Assembly: GCA_001838165.1 (NCBI GenBank)
Contig: KV835898.1
Coordinates: forward strand, 24,693-88,692
Length of the DNA stretch: 64,000 nt
Source of the DNA: Actinomyces sp. HMSC035G02
Lineage (GTDB): Bacteria > Actinomycetota > Actinomycetes > Actinomycetales > Actinomycetaceae
Direction: 5' to 3'
Positions 56,678 through 64,000 of the stretch are shown one piece after another; position 1 is the stretch's first letter, and the number at the start of each line of letters is the position of its first letter. A program made the position numbers and the translations under genes. The notes beneath the pieces are model-generated. The model was not told where the DNA came from, did not search any database, and saw only the letters and a program-made list of their open reading frames with translations.

Positions 56678-57967
56678 ATGTCGGCAACGTTTGCGTCCAT
56701 GCGCTACGTGAACTACCGGTACTGGTTCGTCGCCTCCCTGATCGCGTCCACGGGCGTGTGGCTTCAGCGCGTCGCCCAGGACTGGTATGTGCTGACGGTT
56801 CTCACCGATCACGATGCCTCGCAGGTTGGCGTGGTCACCGCTCTGCAGTTCCTGCCGATCATCCTGTTTTCGGCGTGGGCGGGGGTCCTCGCGGATCGCA
56901 TCCCGGGGCGCCGCCTCCTGCAGTGCACGCAGACGGGGGTCGGTCTCGTCTCCCTCATCATCGGCATCGTGGTCCTGACGGGGACGGGCGAGCTCTGGCA
57001 CCAGTACATCCTGGCGTTCATCTCGGGGACTATCTCCGCTGTCGATACCCCGGCGCGCCAGGCCTTCGTGGGCGAGCTCGTGCCCCACGAGAAGATGGCG
57101 AACGCCGTGGCCCTGAACGCCACGGCCTTCCATACCGCGCGCCTCATCGGCCCGGCCTCCGCGGGCTTCTTCATCGACTGGTGGGGGATCGGCCCGGTCT
57201 TTCTGATCGACGCGGTCATGTTCATGGCCCCCGTCATCGCTCTGGCCCTCATGCGCGGTGACCGACTGTATCCGCGCACGCTCGTGCCGCGCGCCCGCGG
57301 CCAGCTGCGCGAGTCCGTGATCTACGTGCACAGCCGCACCGATATCCGCATTATTCTCGCGCTGATCTTCGTTGTGAGCGCGCTTGGCATGAACTTCCAG
57401 ATGACGAGCGCCCTCATGGCCACGACGGTGTTCGGCAAGGCGGCGGGTTCCTTCGGCATTCTCTCGACTTTCATGGCCTTCGGTTCGATTCTCGGATCCA
57501 CGGGAGCGGCGCGCCGCGCTCCTCGCCTGCGCACGATTCTCATGGGCGCCGCCTTCTACGGGACCGCCGAGATCCTGCTGGGTCTATCGCCCTCGTACTG
57601 GTGGTTTGCCCTCCTGTCGATTCCCACGGGCTTTGGCATGCTGACGATGAACACGAGTGCGAACGCCCTCGTGCAGACGCGCACCGATCCCGACAAGCGC
57701 GGGCGCGTCATGGCTCTGTACTCCCTCGTATTCCTGGGGGCTACGCCGATCGGATCGCCGCTTATCGGATGGGTGGGCACGACGTTCGGCGCGCGCTGGT
57801 CGATCCTGGTCGGCGGTATCGCCTCCCTCGGCATCGCGCTCATCTGCGGAGCGTGGGCGATGATCCACTGGAAGGGGCGCGTCGTGCGCCGCCGCTCGTT
57901 CCCGTGGGTGGGCATCGAGGCGGATTCCTCCGTGGACGCGCCGCGCCGCTCGGTCGACCCGCTCTGA
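56678..57967 (+). CDS. MFS exporter (EntS-like, MFS_3)
   Basis: The 429-residue protein has 12 membrane helices. The loop 2-3 signature GVLADRIPGRRLLQCTQ and the IPTGFGMLTMNTSANALVQ segment fit the MFS_3 group, which includes EntS and macrolide exporters. GGGAGGA precedes the ATG at 56678; longer readings overlap the terminator. The motif copy ACGAGGCCGGGGC (minus strand, 56634-56646) lies in its leader. The substrate is unknown. It converges on serC. Confidence 0.9.
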   Translation: MSATFASMRYVNYRYWFVASLIASTGVWLQRVAQDWYVLTVLTDHDASQVGVVTALQFLPIILFSAWAGVLADRIPGRRLLQCTQTGVGLVSLIIGIVVLTGTGELWHQYILAFISGTISAVDTPARQAFVGELVPHEKMANAVALNATAFHTARLIGPASAGFFIDWWGIGPVFLIDAVMFMAPVIALALMRGDRLYPRTLVPRARGQLRESVIYVHSRTDIRIILALIFVVSALGMNFQMTSALMATTVFGKAAGSFGILSTFMAFGSILGSTGAARRAPRLRTILMGAAFYGTAEILLGLSPSYWWFALLSIPTGFGMLTMNTSANALVQTRTDPDKRGRVMALYSLVFLGATPIGSPLIGWVGTTFGARWSILVGGIASLGIALICGAWAMIHWKGRVVRRRSFPWVGIEADSSVDAPRRSVDPL

Positions 57968-57986
57968 TCGGCGCCGGGCGAGGGGC

Positions 57987-59114
57987 TTAGAGCACGCGCT
58001 CCAGGCAGTAGTCGATGCAGGCGAGGAGGGCCTCCACGTCCTCGACCTCCACGCTCGGCCACGTTCCGATGCGTAGCTGGTTGGCGCCCACACCGCGGTA
58101 GGCGCCGATGTCGACGATCCCCCTCGCGCGCAGGTGAGCGGCCAGCTCGGAGGCGTTCGCGGCCTCGTCGATCTCGATCGTGGCGGTCACGGGGGAGCGC
58201 CACGCCGGGTTGTCCACGAAGGGGCGTGCGGCCAGGTTCGCCTCGGCCCAGTCGTAGATGAGGGACGAGGCCTGGGCACAGTGGGCGCTCACCGTGTCCA
58301 TCCCGCCGCGCTCGAGGAGCCAGCGGACCTGCCGCTCCGCCATCACGATCGTTGCGAGCGCAGGAGTGTTGAGCGTTTGGTCCTTGCGCGAGTTGTCGAT
58401 GGCTGCGGACAGGGACAAGAATTGCGGGACCCATCGCCCGTCGGCGCTGTCCTCGATGTGGCGGGCGCGCTCGACGGCGGCGGGGGAGAGGACCGCGACC
58501 CACAGGCCGCCGTCCGACCCGAGGGCCTTTTGCAGGGAGAAGTAGTAGGCATCGACCTGGGTCAGGTCCACGGGTGCAGCCCCCGCGATCGACGTGCCAT
58601 CCACGAGGGTGAGTGCGCCGGGAGCCTCGACCCGGTAGACGGGCGAGGTCACGCCGGTGGAGGTTTCGTTGTGGGGGTAGGCGTAGACATCGACGCCTTC
58701 TGAAGCCCCGCGTGGGGAGACAGTGACGAGGCAGCCATGTGCGGCCTCGTCAATGAGGGGGGTTGCCAGGTGTGGGGCGTGTGCCGCTTCGGAGGCGAAT
58801 TTCGCGCCGAACGCGCCCCAGGAGCCGAACGCCGCGCGCGAAGAGATGAGGCACGCGCAGGCCACGTCCCAGAATGCGGAGGCACCGCCGTTGCCCAGGA
58901 CGACCTCGTAGTCGCTGGGGACCGACAGAAGGGTGCGCAGTCCGTCCTTCAGCGAGGCGACCACGCCTCGCACGGGCGCGGCGCGGTGGGAGGTGCCCAT
59001 GAGGAGAGGGGCGGAGAGCGCCTCGATCTGTGCGGCGCGCACCTTGGAGGGGCCGCAGCCGAAGCGTCCGTCTGAGGGAAGGAGGGCCTGGGGGATGTCG
59101 GGGAAAGCCACCAT
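57987..59114 (-). CDS. serC: Phosphoserine aminotransferase (actinobacterial type)
   Basis: This 375-residue PLP enzyme makes 3-phosphoserine from 3-phosphohydroxypyruvate and glutamate. It has the N-terminal DGRFGCGPSKVR, LLMGTSHRAAPV (phosphate contact), the Schiff-base Lys in YYFSLQKALGSDGG, and the C-terminal IGAYRGVGANQLRIGTWPS. This is the TIGR01366-like form typical of Actinobacteria. It is divergent from the DtxR gene. Confidence 0.95.
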   Translation of the reverse strand: MVAFPDIPQALLPSDGRFGCGPSKVRAAQIEALSAPLLMGTSHRAAPVRGVVASLKDGLRTLLSVPSDYEVVLGNGGASAFWDVACACLISSRAAFGSWGAFGAKFASEAAHAPHLATPLIDEAAHGCLVTVSPRGASEGVDVYAYPHNETSTGVTSPVYRVEAPGALTLVDGTSIAGAAPVDLTQVDAYYFSLQKALGSDGGLWVAVLSPAAVERARHIEDSADGRWVPQFLSLSAAIDNSRKDQTLNTPALATIVMAERQVRWLLERGGMDTVSAHCAQASSLIYDWAEANLAARPFVDNPAWRSPVTATIEIDEAANASELAAHLRARGIVDIGAYRGVGANQLRIGTWPSVEVEDVEALLACIDYCLERVL

Positions 59115-59287
59115 GGCAACAGCCTAGTCTCCTCGGGATGGGTATTTCCATCACGTTCATTAATCGAATTATCGTGAGGGTGCACACGTCGACACGCCTA
59201 ATTTTCCGCATCAACGCGCCGTTGCGCTTGCGAAAAGGAAGGTGACCCTATTCTGTGTTTATTACCTGCCTGATGAAGGAGGCCGAC

Positions 59288-59965
59288 GTGGCAGACCTGA
59301 TCGACACCACCGAGATGTACCTCAAGACCATCCTCGAGCTCGAGGAGGACGGGGTCACCCCCCTGCGTGCGCGCATCGTCGACCGCCTGGGGCACTCCGG
59401 CCCGACGGTTTCGCAGACGGTCGCACGCATGGAGCGCGACGGTCTGCTGCACGTGATGGGGGATCGCCGCCTTGAGCTGACTGAGGCCGGCCGTGCGCAC
59501 GCGACCGAGGTGCTGCGTAAGCATCGCCTGGCAGAGCGCCTCCTCCTCGACGTGATCGGTATGGAATGGGCGCAGGTGCACGACGAGGCGTGCCGCTGGG
59601 AGCACGTGATGAGCGACGCCGTCGAGGCTCGCCTGGAGGAGCTGCTCAGCAATACGTGTGTGGACCCCTACGGCAATCCCATGCCCGGCTGTGAGCCGAT
59701 CGAGGGCGCTTATTCTGCCGAGCTCGCGGTGCGTTCGCTCGAGGCGGGCGCCCTCACGCTGGCGCGCATCGGCGAGCCGATTCAGGCGGACGCGGAGCTG
59801 CTGGCTTCCTTCGATGAGCTGGGCCTGCGTCCGGGCGCTCGCGTGGGGCTCTCGGCGCACGGTGACGTCGTGCGCGTCGCTGCTCTCGATGAGGCCGGCG
59901 AGGTTCGCGGTTACCTGACGATCCCGATGGCGCTGGCCGCGCACCTTTTCGTGCGGGGTGAGTGA
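59288..59965 (+). CDS. DtxR-family metal-dependent repressor
   Basis: The 225-residue protein has an HTH (about 25-48, VDRLGHSGPTVSQTVARMER), a dimerisation and metal-binding domain (HRLAERLLLDVIGMEW, HDEACRWEHVMS, DPYGNPMPGC), and a C-terminal SH3-like domain. Its length and metal ligands match DtxR/IdeR, which sense Fe2+, rather than shorter MntR. GTG 59288 has AAGGAGG 6 nt upstream; ORF extensions upstream are rejected. DtxR-type operators near it are not evident to me. Confidence 0.92.
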   Translation: MADLIDTTEMYLKTILELEEDGVTPLRARIVDRLGHSGPTVSQTVARMERDGLLHVMGDRRLELTEAGRAHATEVLRKHRLAERLLLDVIGMEWAQVHDEACRWEHVMSDAVEARLEELLSNTCVDPYGNPMPGCEPIEGAYSAELAVRSLEAGALTLARIGEPIQADAELLASFDELGLRPGARVGLSAHGDVVRVAALDEAGEVRGYLTIPMALAAHLFVRGE

Positions 59966-59976
59966 AGGCTGAGAAA

Positions 59977-60015
59977 CGACGAGGCCGGGGCGATAAGCCC
60001 CGGCTTTTGTCGTCT
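59977..60015 (+). terminator. Terminator after the DtxR gene, incorporating a motif copy
   Basis: ACGACGAGGCCGGGGC (59977-59991) folds as GCCGGGGC-GATAA-GCCCCGGC, followed by TTTT. The outer ACGAC/GTCGT can pair too. Confidence 0.85.
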
Positions 60016-60081
60016 ACGGGGTGTGTCTCGAATCGCGAAACGTGTGAGGGGGCGGGGTTTTTCCTGAGATCACGGGAAGCA

Positions 60082-60135
60082 AATGTCACGGAATGGTAAC
60101 GATGAGGAGGGTCACTGTTACCAGAACGTGACATT
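60082..60135. promoter_or_regulatory. 19-nt imperfect inverted repeat overlapping the NlpC/P60 promoter
   Basis: AATGTCACGGAATGGTAAC (60082-60100) and GTTACCAGAACGTGACATT (60117-60135) are inverted with three central mismatches. The right arm covers the -35 element. GTAAC and GTCAC words resemble reported MtrA-binding words upstream of cell-wall hydrolase genes in other Actinobacteria; this link is inference. Confidence 0.6.
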
Positions 60136-60157
60136 GGCCGGGTGGTCAAGGTATAGT
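60129..60157 (+). promoter_or_regulatory. Promoter of the riboswitch-NlpC/P60 transcript
   Basis: TGACAT (60129-60134), a 17-nt spacer and TATAGT (60152-60157) make a good sigma-70-type promoter directly upstream of the riboswitch. Confidence 0.65.
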
Positions 60158-60177
60158 TCATATCGGTCATCAGACCA

Positions 60178-60330
60178 CCCGCCCATTCGGAACCCGAAGT
60201 GAGACGACGAATGGAGCGGAAATACCGTCTCACGCGGGGAACCCAGATGTGGCTCCTTGAGCCTTGGGGTGAAGCTCGCACGCCGAGCCGGACCTCCCGT
60301 CCGAACCCGACAGCTAACCTCGCAGGGAAA
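60178..60330 (+). ncRNA. c-di-AMP (ydaO/yuaA) riboswitch
   Basis: The conserved words occur in order and spacing: GCGGGGAACCC (60234-60244), CTTGGGGTGAA (60262-60272) and CCGAACCCGACAGCTAACCTC (21 nt in total, key CCGACAGCTAACC at 60307-60319). A hairpin GTGAGACG/CGTCTCAC (60199-60206/60226-60233) precedes the core. The element ends about 15 nt before the NlpC/P60 start, which carries its Shine-Dalgarno. In Actinobacteria this riboswitch commonly precedes wall-hydrolase and Rpf genes and turns them off when c-di-AMP binds. Outer limits are approximate. Confidence 0.92.
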
Positions 60331-60344
60331 CAGGGAGAACATGA

Positions 60345-61094
60345 GTGAAGACTATTAAGCCTGCTCCGCGTCACCGCATGGCACGTCGCCCGCTGACCGA
60401 TTCCGTGGTCGAGGGCATGAACGTTTCCGGCGCTGCTCGTCCGATCGCTTTCGCGTCGGCCGCCGGTGTTGCGCTGACCGCGATTGCCGCCGGCGTTGCG
60501 AACGCCGCCCCGGCGACCCCCCAGTCTGAGCCGCAGAGCGCTGACCTCAACACGACGACCGTCGCCGTCGATGACGTGACCACCGTTGAGGTTCCGGACA
60601 TCGAGTGGACCGCCGAAGAGGATGTCACCGCTTCCGCGACCGCCGAGGCTCCCGCGCCGGCTCCCGTCGCCGCGACCCCCGCCGCAGATCAGTCCGACTC
60701 GGCCGCCTCTCGCTCGGAGACCCGCGCCGACGCGACCTCTGAGACCTCCGCCCGTCAGGCCGCCGTGAACGCAGCTGGCGGCGACATCGTCTCCGTCGCC
60801 CTCGGTCTGACCGGTATCCCCTACGTCTACGGTGGCGAGAGCCTCGGTGGCCTCGACTGCTCCGGCCTGGTCAAGTACGCGTACGCGGCTGCTGGCATCA
60901 ACCTGCCGCACTCCTCGTCCGCTCAGGCCGCTGGCGGCACCATCGTGTCCGACCCGCAGCCCGGCGACATCGTGTCCTACCCCGGCCACGTCGCCATCTA
61001 CATCGGCGGCGGCCAGATGGTCGAGGCCACGGTGCCCGGCCGTCTCTCCCAGATCTCGCCGGTCCGCGCTGGCGCCACCTACGTGCGCTACTGA
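60345..61094 (+). CDS. Secreted NlpC/P60 peptidoglycan endopeptidase
   Basis: In this 249-residue protein, a basic start and hydrophobic segment end near ANAAPAT (signal peptide, about residues 1-50). An Ala/Thr/Pro/Glu-rich linker follows (about 55-145). The C-terminal C40 peptidase domain has Cys172 in GGLDCSGLV and His215 in YPGHVAIYIGGG as catalytic dyad. It likely cuts the peptide stem of peptidoglycan during growth or separation. GTG 60345 is in frame; the ATG at 60341 is followed by an early stop. It is controlled by the c-di-AMP riboswitch upstream. Confidence 0.92.
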   Translation: MKTIKPAPRHRMARRPLTDSVVEGMNVSGAARPIAFASAAGVALTAIAAGVANAAPATPQSEPQSADLNTTTVAVDDVTTVEVPDIEWTAEEDVTASATAEAPAPAPVAATPAADQSDSAASRSETRADATSETSARQAAVNAAGGDIVSVALGLTGIPYVYGGESLGGLDCSGLVKYAYAAAGINLPHSSSAQAAGGTIVSDPQPGDIVSYPGHVAIYIGGGQMVEATVPGRLSQISPVRAGATYVRY

Positions 61095-61109
61095 GCCTGC
61101 GATAGACAG

Positions 61110-61155
61110 CTAACGATCCCCGCAGCCCCCACGGGCTGCGGGGATCGTTAGTTTC
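61110..61155 (+). terminator. Strong terminator after the NlpC/P60 gene
   Basis: A 19-bp perfect stem (61110-61128 with 61133-61151; CTAACGATCCCCGCAGCCC on the left arm) is followed by TTTCT. Confidence 0.92.
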
Positions 61156-61228
61156 TACTCGGGTTGGGCTTTCGCGGATCGTTAAAATACGGCACAATAT
61201 AAGTGACTGCCACCACGAGGAGGACATC

Positions 61229-62161
61229 ATGAGTTCTACCGAAGTCATTCTGGTCGGTGTCGATGGCTCGACGGAGAGCCTTGCCGCCGTCAAATGGGCC
61301 GCTGATCGCGGCGCGCGCACCGGAGCGCGCATCCATTGCCTGTGTACCTACGCGCTGGCCTCGTACTCTGCTGCCGCCTTGGACGGCGGATACGCCGTTC
61401 TCGACGATGAGGCCCTGAAGGCGGGTGCCGAACAGGTCGTCGAGGAGGCGAAGGCCCTGGCTCGCGAACGGGGAGCGACGCATGTCTCCGGTTCGACTGA
61501 GCCCGGAGACCCGGCGGGGGTGCTCATCGACTTCTCCGCCGAAGTGGACATGATCGTCGTGGGTTCTCGCGGCGGCGGCGGATTCGCCGATCGCCTCCTG
61601 GGGACGGTCTCCTCCGCACTGCCCGCCCACTCGAAATGTCCCGTTGTCGTCGTACCCCGCCACACCTCGGGTAAGAAGTTCACGCCTATCGAGCGCGTCG
61701 TCGTCGGCATTGACGGCACCGATCAGCCGTCGTGCGCTCTCAAGCGCGCGATCGGCGAGGCGCGCCTGTGGGATGCGCGCCTGACCGCGGTGTCCGCCGT
61801 GCCGATCGCGGTGGGCCCCTCCGTCATGACGTGGACGCCCACGGGCGTCGATCACTCGGCCCTGCTCGCTCAGGTCCGTGAGGGAATGGACGCCGCGATC
61901 GCCGCCGCCCTGGACGGGGACGACATGCACGTCTCTCGCCACGCCCTCGACGGCTCTGCCGCATCGCTACTCATCGAGTTCTCCACCGCGGTTGACCTGA
62001 TCGTCGTGGGCACCCGCGGGCGCGGGGGGCTGGCAGGCGTGCTCCTCGGGTCGACATCGCAGACGGTGCTCGGACACTCAACCTGCCCCGTCATGATCGT
62101 TCCTTCCGCTCACCTCGGGGACGCGGGCCAGGCCGTGCATACCGAATGGGAGCGCCGCTAA
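61229..62161 (+). CDS. Universal stress protein with two UspA domains
   Basis: This 310-residue tandem-Usp protein has domain 1 at about 5-145 with ATP-binding VGSRGGGGFADRLLGTVS, and domain 2 at about 158-300 with GTRGRGGLAGVLLGSTSQ. Both glycine loops fit the ATP-binding (G-2x-G-9x-G-S/T) pattern. Such proteins are abundant in Actinobacteria under starvation or low oxygen. GAGGAGGA precedes the ATG. A short AT-rich segment with TATAAG (about 61198) may hold its promoter. Confidence 0.92.
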   Translation: MSSTEVILVGVDGSTESLAAVKWAADRGARTGARIHCLCTYALASYSAAALDGGYAVLDDEALKAGAEQVVEEAKALARERGATHVSGSTEPGDPAGVLIDFSAEVDMIVVGSRGGGGFADRLLGTVSSALPAHSKCPVVVVPRHTSGKKFTPIERVVVGIDGTDQPSCALKRAIGEARLWDARLTAVSAVPIAVGPSVMTWTPTGVDHSALLAQVREGMDAAIAAALDGDDMHVSRHALDGSAASLLIEFSTAVDLIVVGTRGRGGLAGVLLGSTSQTVLGHSTCPVMIVPSAHLGDAGQAVHTEWERR

Positions 62162-62173
62162 GCACAGACGGTC

Positions 62174-62212
62174 ACGAGGCCGGGGTGCCTGCGTGGATGC
62201 CCCGGCCTCGTC
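62174..62212. terminator. Terminator after the Usp gene, an inverted pair of the recurrent motif
   Basis: CACGAGGCCGGGGT (62173-62186) pairs with GCCCCGGCCTCGT, centred on 62199-62211, in the same order as the pair at 876-920. Confidence 0.8.
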
Positions 62213-62315
62213 CCTGCCCGCGGTGCTACCAGCCGTGAGATGAGCGCGTTCGCACAGCGGGTGACGGGGCAGCGGTGCGCGCACTTTGCTACAGTGGGCG
62301 CGGACAACTTGTCAC

Positions 62316-62388
62316 GCCCTCGTAGCTCAGGGGATAGAGCACCGCTCTCCTAAAGCGGGTGTCGGACGTTCGAATCGTCTCGGGGGCA
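62316..62388 (+). tRNA. tRNA-Arg (anticodon CCT)
   Basis: The cloverleaf is complete: acceptor GCCCTCG/CGGGGGC with one G-T pair, D-stem GCTC/GAGC, anticodon stem CCGCT/AGCGG with loop CTCCTAA (anticodon CCT), T-arm GGACG-TTCGAAT-CGTCT (one G-T), and discriminator A. CCA is not encoded. It reads AGG. Confidence 0.96.
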
Positions 62389-62403
62389 CAGTAGAAGGAC
62401 GCC

Positions 62404-62571
62404 ATGCGGAACGCTCTTGCGTATCTCGTGACCGTCGTGGCCGCCTTTTCCGCTCTCATCATGGGAAGCTCCTAAACGGGCATCGACATCGTTGGCATGG
62501 TACTTATCGTCGGCGCCGTTGTGACCATTTCCGTTGTCGACCTCCTCCGGGCGCGCCGCGTCACACAATAG
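62404..62571 (+). pseudogene. Small two-helix membrane protein gene with an in-frame stop
   Basis: ATG 62404 opens 23 codons (MRNALAYLVTVVAAFSALIM and three more), then TAA at 62473-62475. The same frame continues another 31 codons (starting TGIDIVGMVLIVG) to TAG at 62569-62571. Together they would be a coherent protein of about 55 residues with two membrane helices and a basic end. Both halves look membrane-like, which suggests one ancestral gene broken by a single change (for example CAA to TAA). A 23-residue product is the alternative. Confidence 0.45.
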
Positions 62572-62596
62572 GGCGGTGCTGCCGTAGGGTTAAATC

Positions 62597-64000
62597 GTGG
62601 TTCCTAGTATCTTTTCGCGCCGTTCCGCCCCTGAGCCCGAGGCTCCCGAGGCCTCGTCCACCTCGACGCACCCGACCACCCTCGTCGGCTCTGCGCGCGA
62701 GAAGTGGCGCTCACGCCTCGACCAGGACATCGCCGCAGACTCCACGTCCCTGCCGACGCTGTCCCTGTCCGGCGCGCACCCCGGAGGCCTCGCTCAGCTC
62801 TACACGGAACACCCCGTCCGCCTGAGCCTCCTCATTCGCGAACCCATTGCTCTCGGCCGCGCCCTCGAGCGCGCCCGTTCCATCATCGCGCGCTCCGAGC
62901 AGCGCGCCTCCGCGCACGGCACAGGGCCCATCCACCTGGGAATCGGGACCGCCTCGTGGCGCAACGGAACCGACGCCGTCACCGTCCCCGCCCTGCTGCG
63001 CCCCGTGCGCCTCGTGCGCCGCGACGACGACGTGCTCATTGCGCTCGGACGCGGCGGCCTGCTCGCCCCCGAGCTGTCCGAGGCCCTGCGCAGCCACGGC
63101 CTCGACGTGGACGGGGACACGATCCTCGCCCAGGCCAGCGGAGCCCACGGGTTCTCCTCCTCACAGGCGATGGCAGCTTTGCGCGAGGCCTGCGCCGCCC
63201 TGCCGCGCTTCGAGGTCCGTGACGACCTCGTGATCGGCCTGTTCTGCCACCCGGCCGGCGCCCTCGCCGCCAGCCTGACCGAGGACGTCACCGCCCTCGA
63301 AGACTCTCAGGTGATCCGCGCGCTCGCGGGCGACCAGGACGCGCGCAATGACTTGCGTTCCGAGGCTCCGGTTCCCAACCCCGCTGACCGAGACCCGTGG
63401 GCGGAAAAGGGCGTCGGCGACCTGATTCCCTCCCAGCAGGACGCGGTCGAGGCCGCCTCCGATGGGCGCAGCGTCTTCATCGACATCCCCGCGCACAGCG
63501 ACGACGCGTCGGTCGTCGCGGCGATCCTCGCGGACGCGGCCGCCACCGGTCGGTCGGTCCTGCACGTGTCGACCTCCCCGTCGCGTTCAATCGCCGCCTA
63601 CACGCGTCTGGCCGATCTGGGCCTTGCCGACATCGTGGCGAATATCGACGGCTATTCCGACGCGCGTAAGACCCTGGCAGGGCGCGTGAACGCCGCGATG
63701 GAGGACACCTCGCCCGTCGTCGACCAGGCAAGCGTTGACGAGATGCGCGCCCGCCTGCGTCAGGTGCGCGCCGCACTGGCCTCGTATGCGTCTGCGCTCC
63801 ACCAGCCCTACGGCCGCTTCGGCGTGTGCGCGGCCGACGCGCTGCGTGCCCTCACCGACCTCACGAGCGGGGAGAACCCGCCCACGACCCGCGTGCGCCT
63901 GGATGAAAAGACCCTTTACGACATCGCGGTCGATCAGGGTGAGAGTGCCCGCGCCCTGCTGCGCGAGGCCCTGGCATCTGGAGCCCTCAGCGGCTCCGGC
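62597..64000 (+). CDS. DUF4011-like superfamily I helicase-related protein, N-terminal part (runs off the window)
   Basis: GTG 62597 opens a frame that stays open for 468 codons to the window edge. Residues about 110-190 (LLRPVRLVRRDDDVLIALG and onwards) match the beta-rich DUF4011 part of large actinobacterial helicases. From about 275 the text follows the helicase start (PSQQDAVEAASDGRSV, later VLHVSTSPSRSIAAYTRLADLGLADIV as separate strands). Where the family has GPPGTGKSQT the protein has DIPAHSDDAS, so Walker A is lost. The rest of the protein, usually over 1000 residues, lies outside. Either an ATPase-dead homologue or a specialised branch. Confidence 0.75.
   Translation, partial: MVPSIFSRRSAPEPEAPEASSTSTHPTTLVGSAREKWRSRLDQDIAADSTSLPTLSLSGAHPGGLAQLYTEHPVRLSLLIREPIALGRALERARSIIARSEQRASAHGTGPIHLGIGTASWRNGTDAVTVPALLRPVRLVRRDDDVLIALGRGGLLAPELSEALRSHGLDVDGDTILAQASGAHGFSSSQAMAALREACAALPRFEVRDDLVIGLFCHPAGALAASLTEDVTALEDSQVIRALAGDQDARNDLRSEAPVPNPADRDPWAEKGVGDLIPSQQDAVEAASDGRSVFIDIPAHSDDASVVAAILADAAATGRSVLHVSTSPSRSIAAYTRLADLGLADIVANIDGYSDARKTLAGRVNAAMEDTSPVVDQASVDEMRARLRQVRAALASYASALHQPYGRFGVCAADALRALTDLTSGENPPTTRVRLDEKTLYDIAVDQGESARALLREALASGALSGSG

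Overview
The window is about two-thirds G+C and reads as a chromosome segment of a host-associated actinobacterium, most likely of the Actinomycetaceae (Schaalia/Actinomyces type). I infer this from gene content: families largely confined to Actinobacteria (DUF3027, DUF4032, WXG100, DtxR-type regulator, PhoP-like response regulator), many GTG starts, a double-CIRCE groEL, and a secreted multi-domain hexosaminidase. There is no prophage, intact insertion sequence, CRISPR array or rRNA. About 54 protein genes (one cut by the right edge), one probable broken small gene and two tRNAs are supported.

Layout. 1-7.5 kb: short-chain dehydrogenase, HAD phosphatase with pyrE, an rRNA/tRNA methyltransferase, a secreted GH20 hexosaminidase and class II aldolase. 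7.5-8.3 kb: gene-free, with a structured dispersed repeat (copy A) and an AT-rich segment bounded by a 13-bp inverted repeat. 8.3-19.8 kb: flotillin, an unknown membrane-anchored protein, glycerophosphodiesterase, DUF4032 protein, a shared-type sugar ABC ATPase, a Ser/Thr kinase, a DsbA-like protein, tRNA-Thr, ung and a LytR_C protein. 19.8-23.3 kb: a repeat-rich region (copies B and C, other palindromes) around groEL, which has two CIRCE operators, and a lone WXG100 gene. 23.3-31.3 kb: a degenerate HD-family protein, a PhoPR-like two-component pair, a PH-domain pair and a pantothenate cluster (DUF2520, panC, panD). 31.4-37.6 kb: a carbohydrate island of ABC permeases, binding lipoprotein, PIG-L deacetylase, GH4 glycosidase and PfkB kinase. 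37.6-46.8 kb: lysS, a SorC regulator divergent from glpF-glpK, a CrtI-like/ferredoxin-reductase fusion divergent from a TetR gene, and a NYN protein. 46.9-53.5 kb: three tandem TPM-domain coiled-coil proteins followed by pspA. 53.7-62.2 kb: cold-shock protein with DUF3027, a purine permease, an MFS exporter, serC, a DtxR regulator, an NlpC/P60 hydrolase under a c-di-AMP riboswitch, and a tandem-Usp protein. The right end has tRNA-Arg, a broken small membrane ORF and a DUF4011-like helicase lacking a Walker A motif.

How parts may work together. The GH20 enzyme, the sugar ABC system, the PIG-L deacetylase, GH4 and PfkB genes suggest scavenging of N-acetylated amino-sugar oligosaccharides. The ABC system has no ATPase of its own and may borrow the orphan one at 13.8-14.9 kb. 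Glycerophosphodiesterase, GlpF and GlpK could feed glycerol from host lipids. Flotillin, PspA with the TPM proteins, the NlpC/P60 enzyme and the PhoPR-like pair are envelope-maintenance functions.

The observations I rate highest are: (i) an over-represented motif, core ACGAGGCCGGGGC, found by eye 17 times as its 11-base core in 64 kb, on both strands, often as terminator-forming inverted pairs but also alone inside genes, as DNA-uptake sequences are in other bacteria; (ii) a roughly 120-bp structured dispersed repeat in three copies; (iii) the TPM x3-PspA cassette; (iv) the possible PTS-independent chitobiose-type cassette; (v) the CrtI-FNR fusion with its TetR operator pair.
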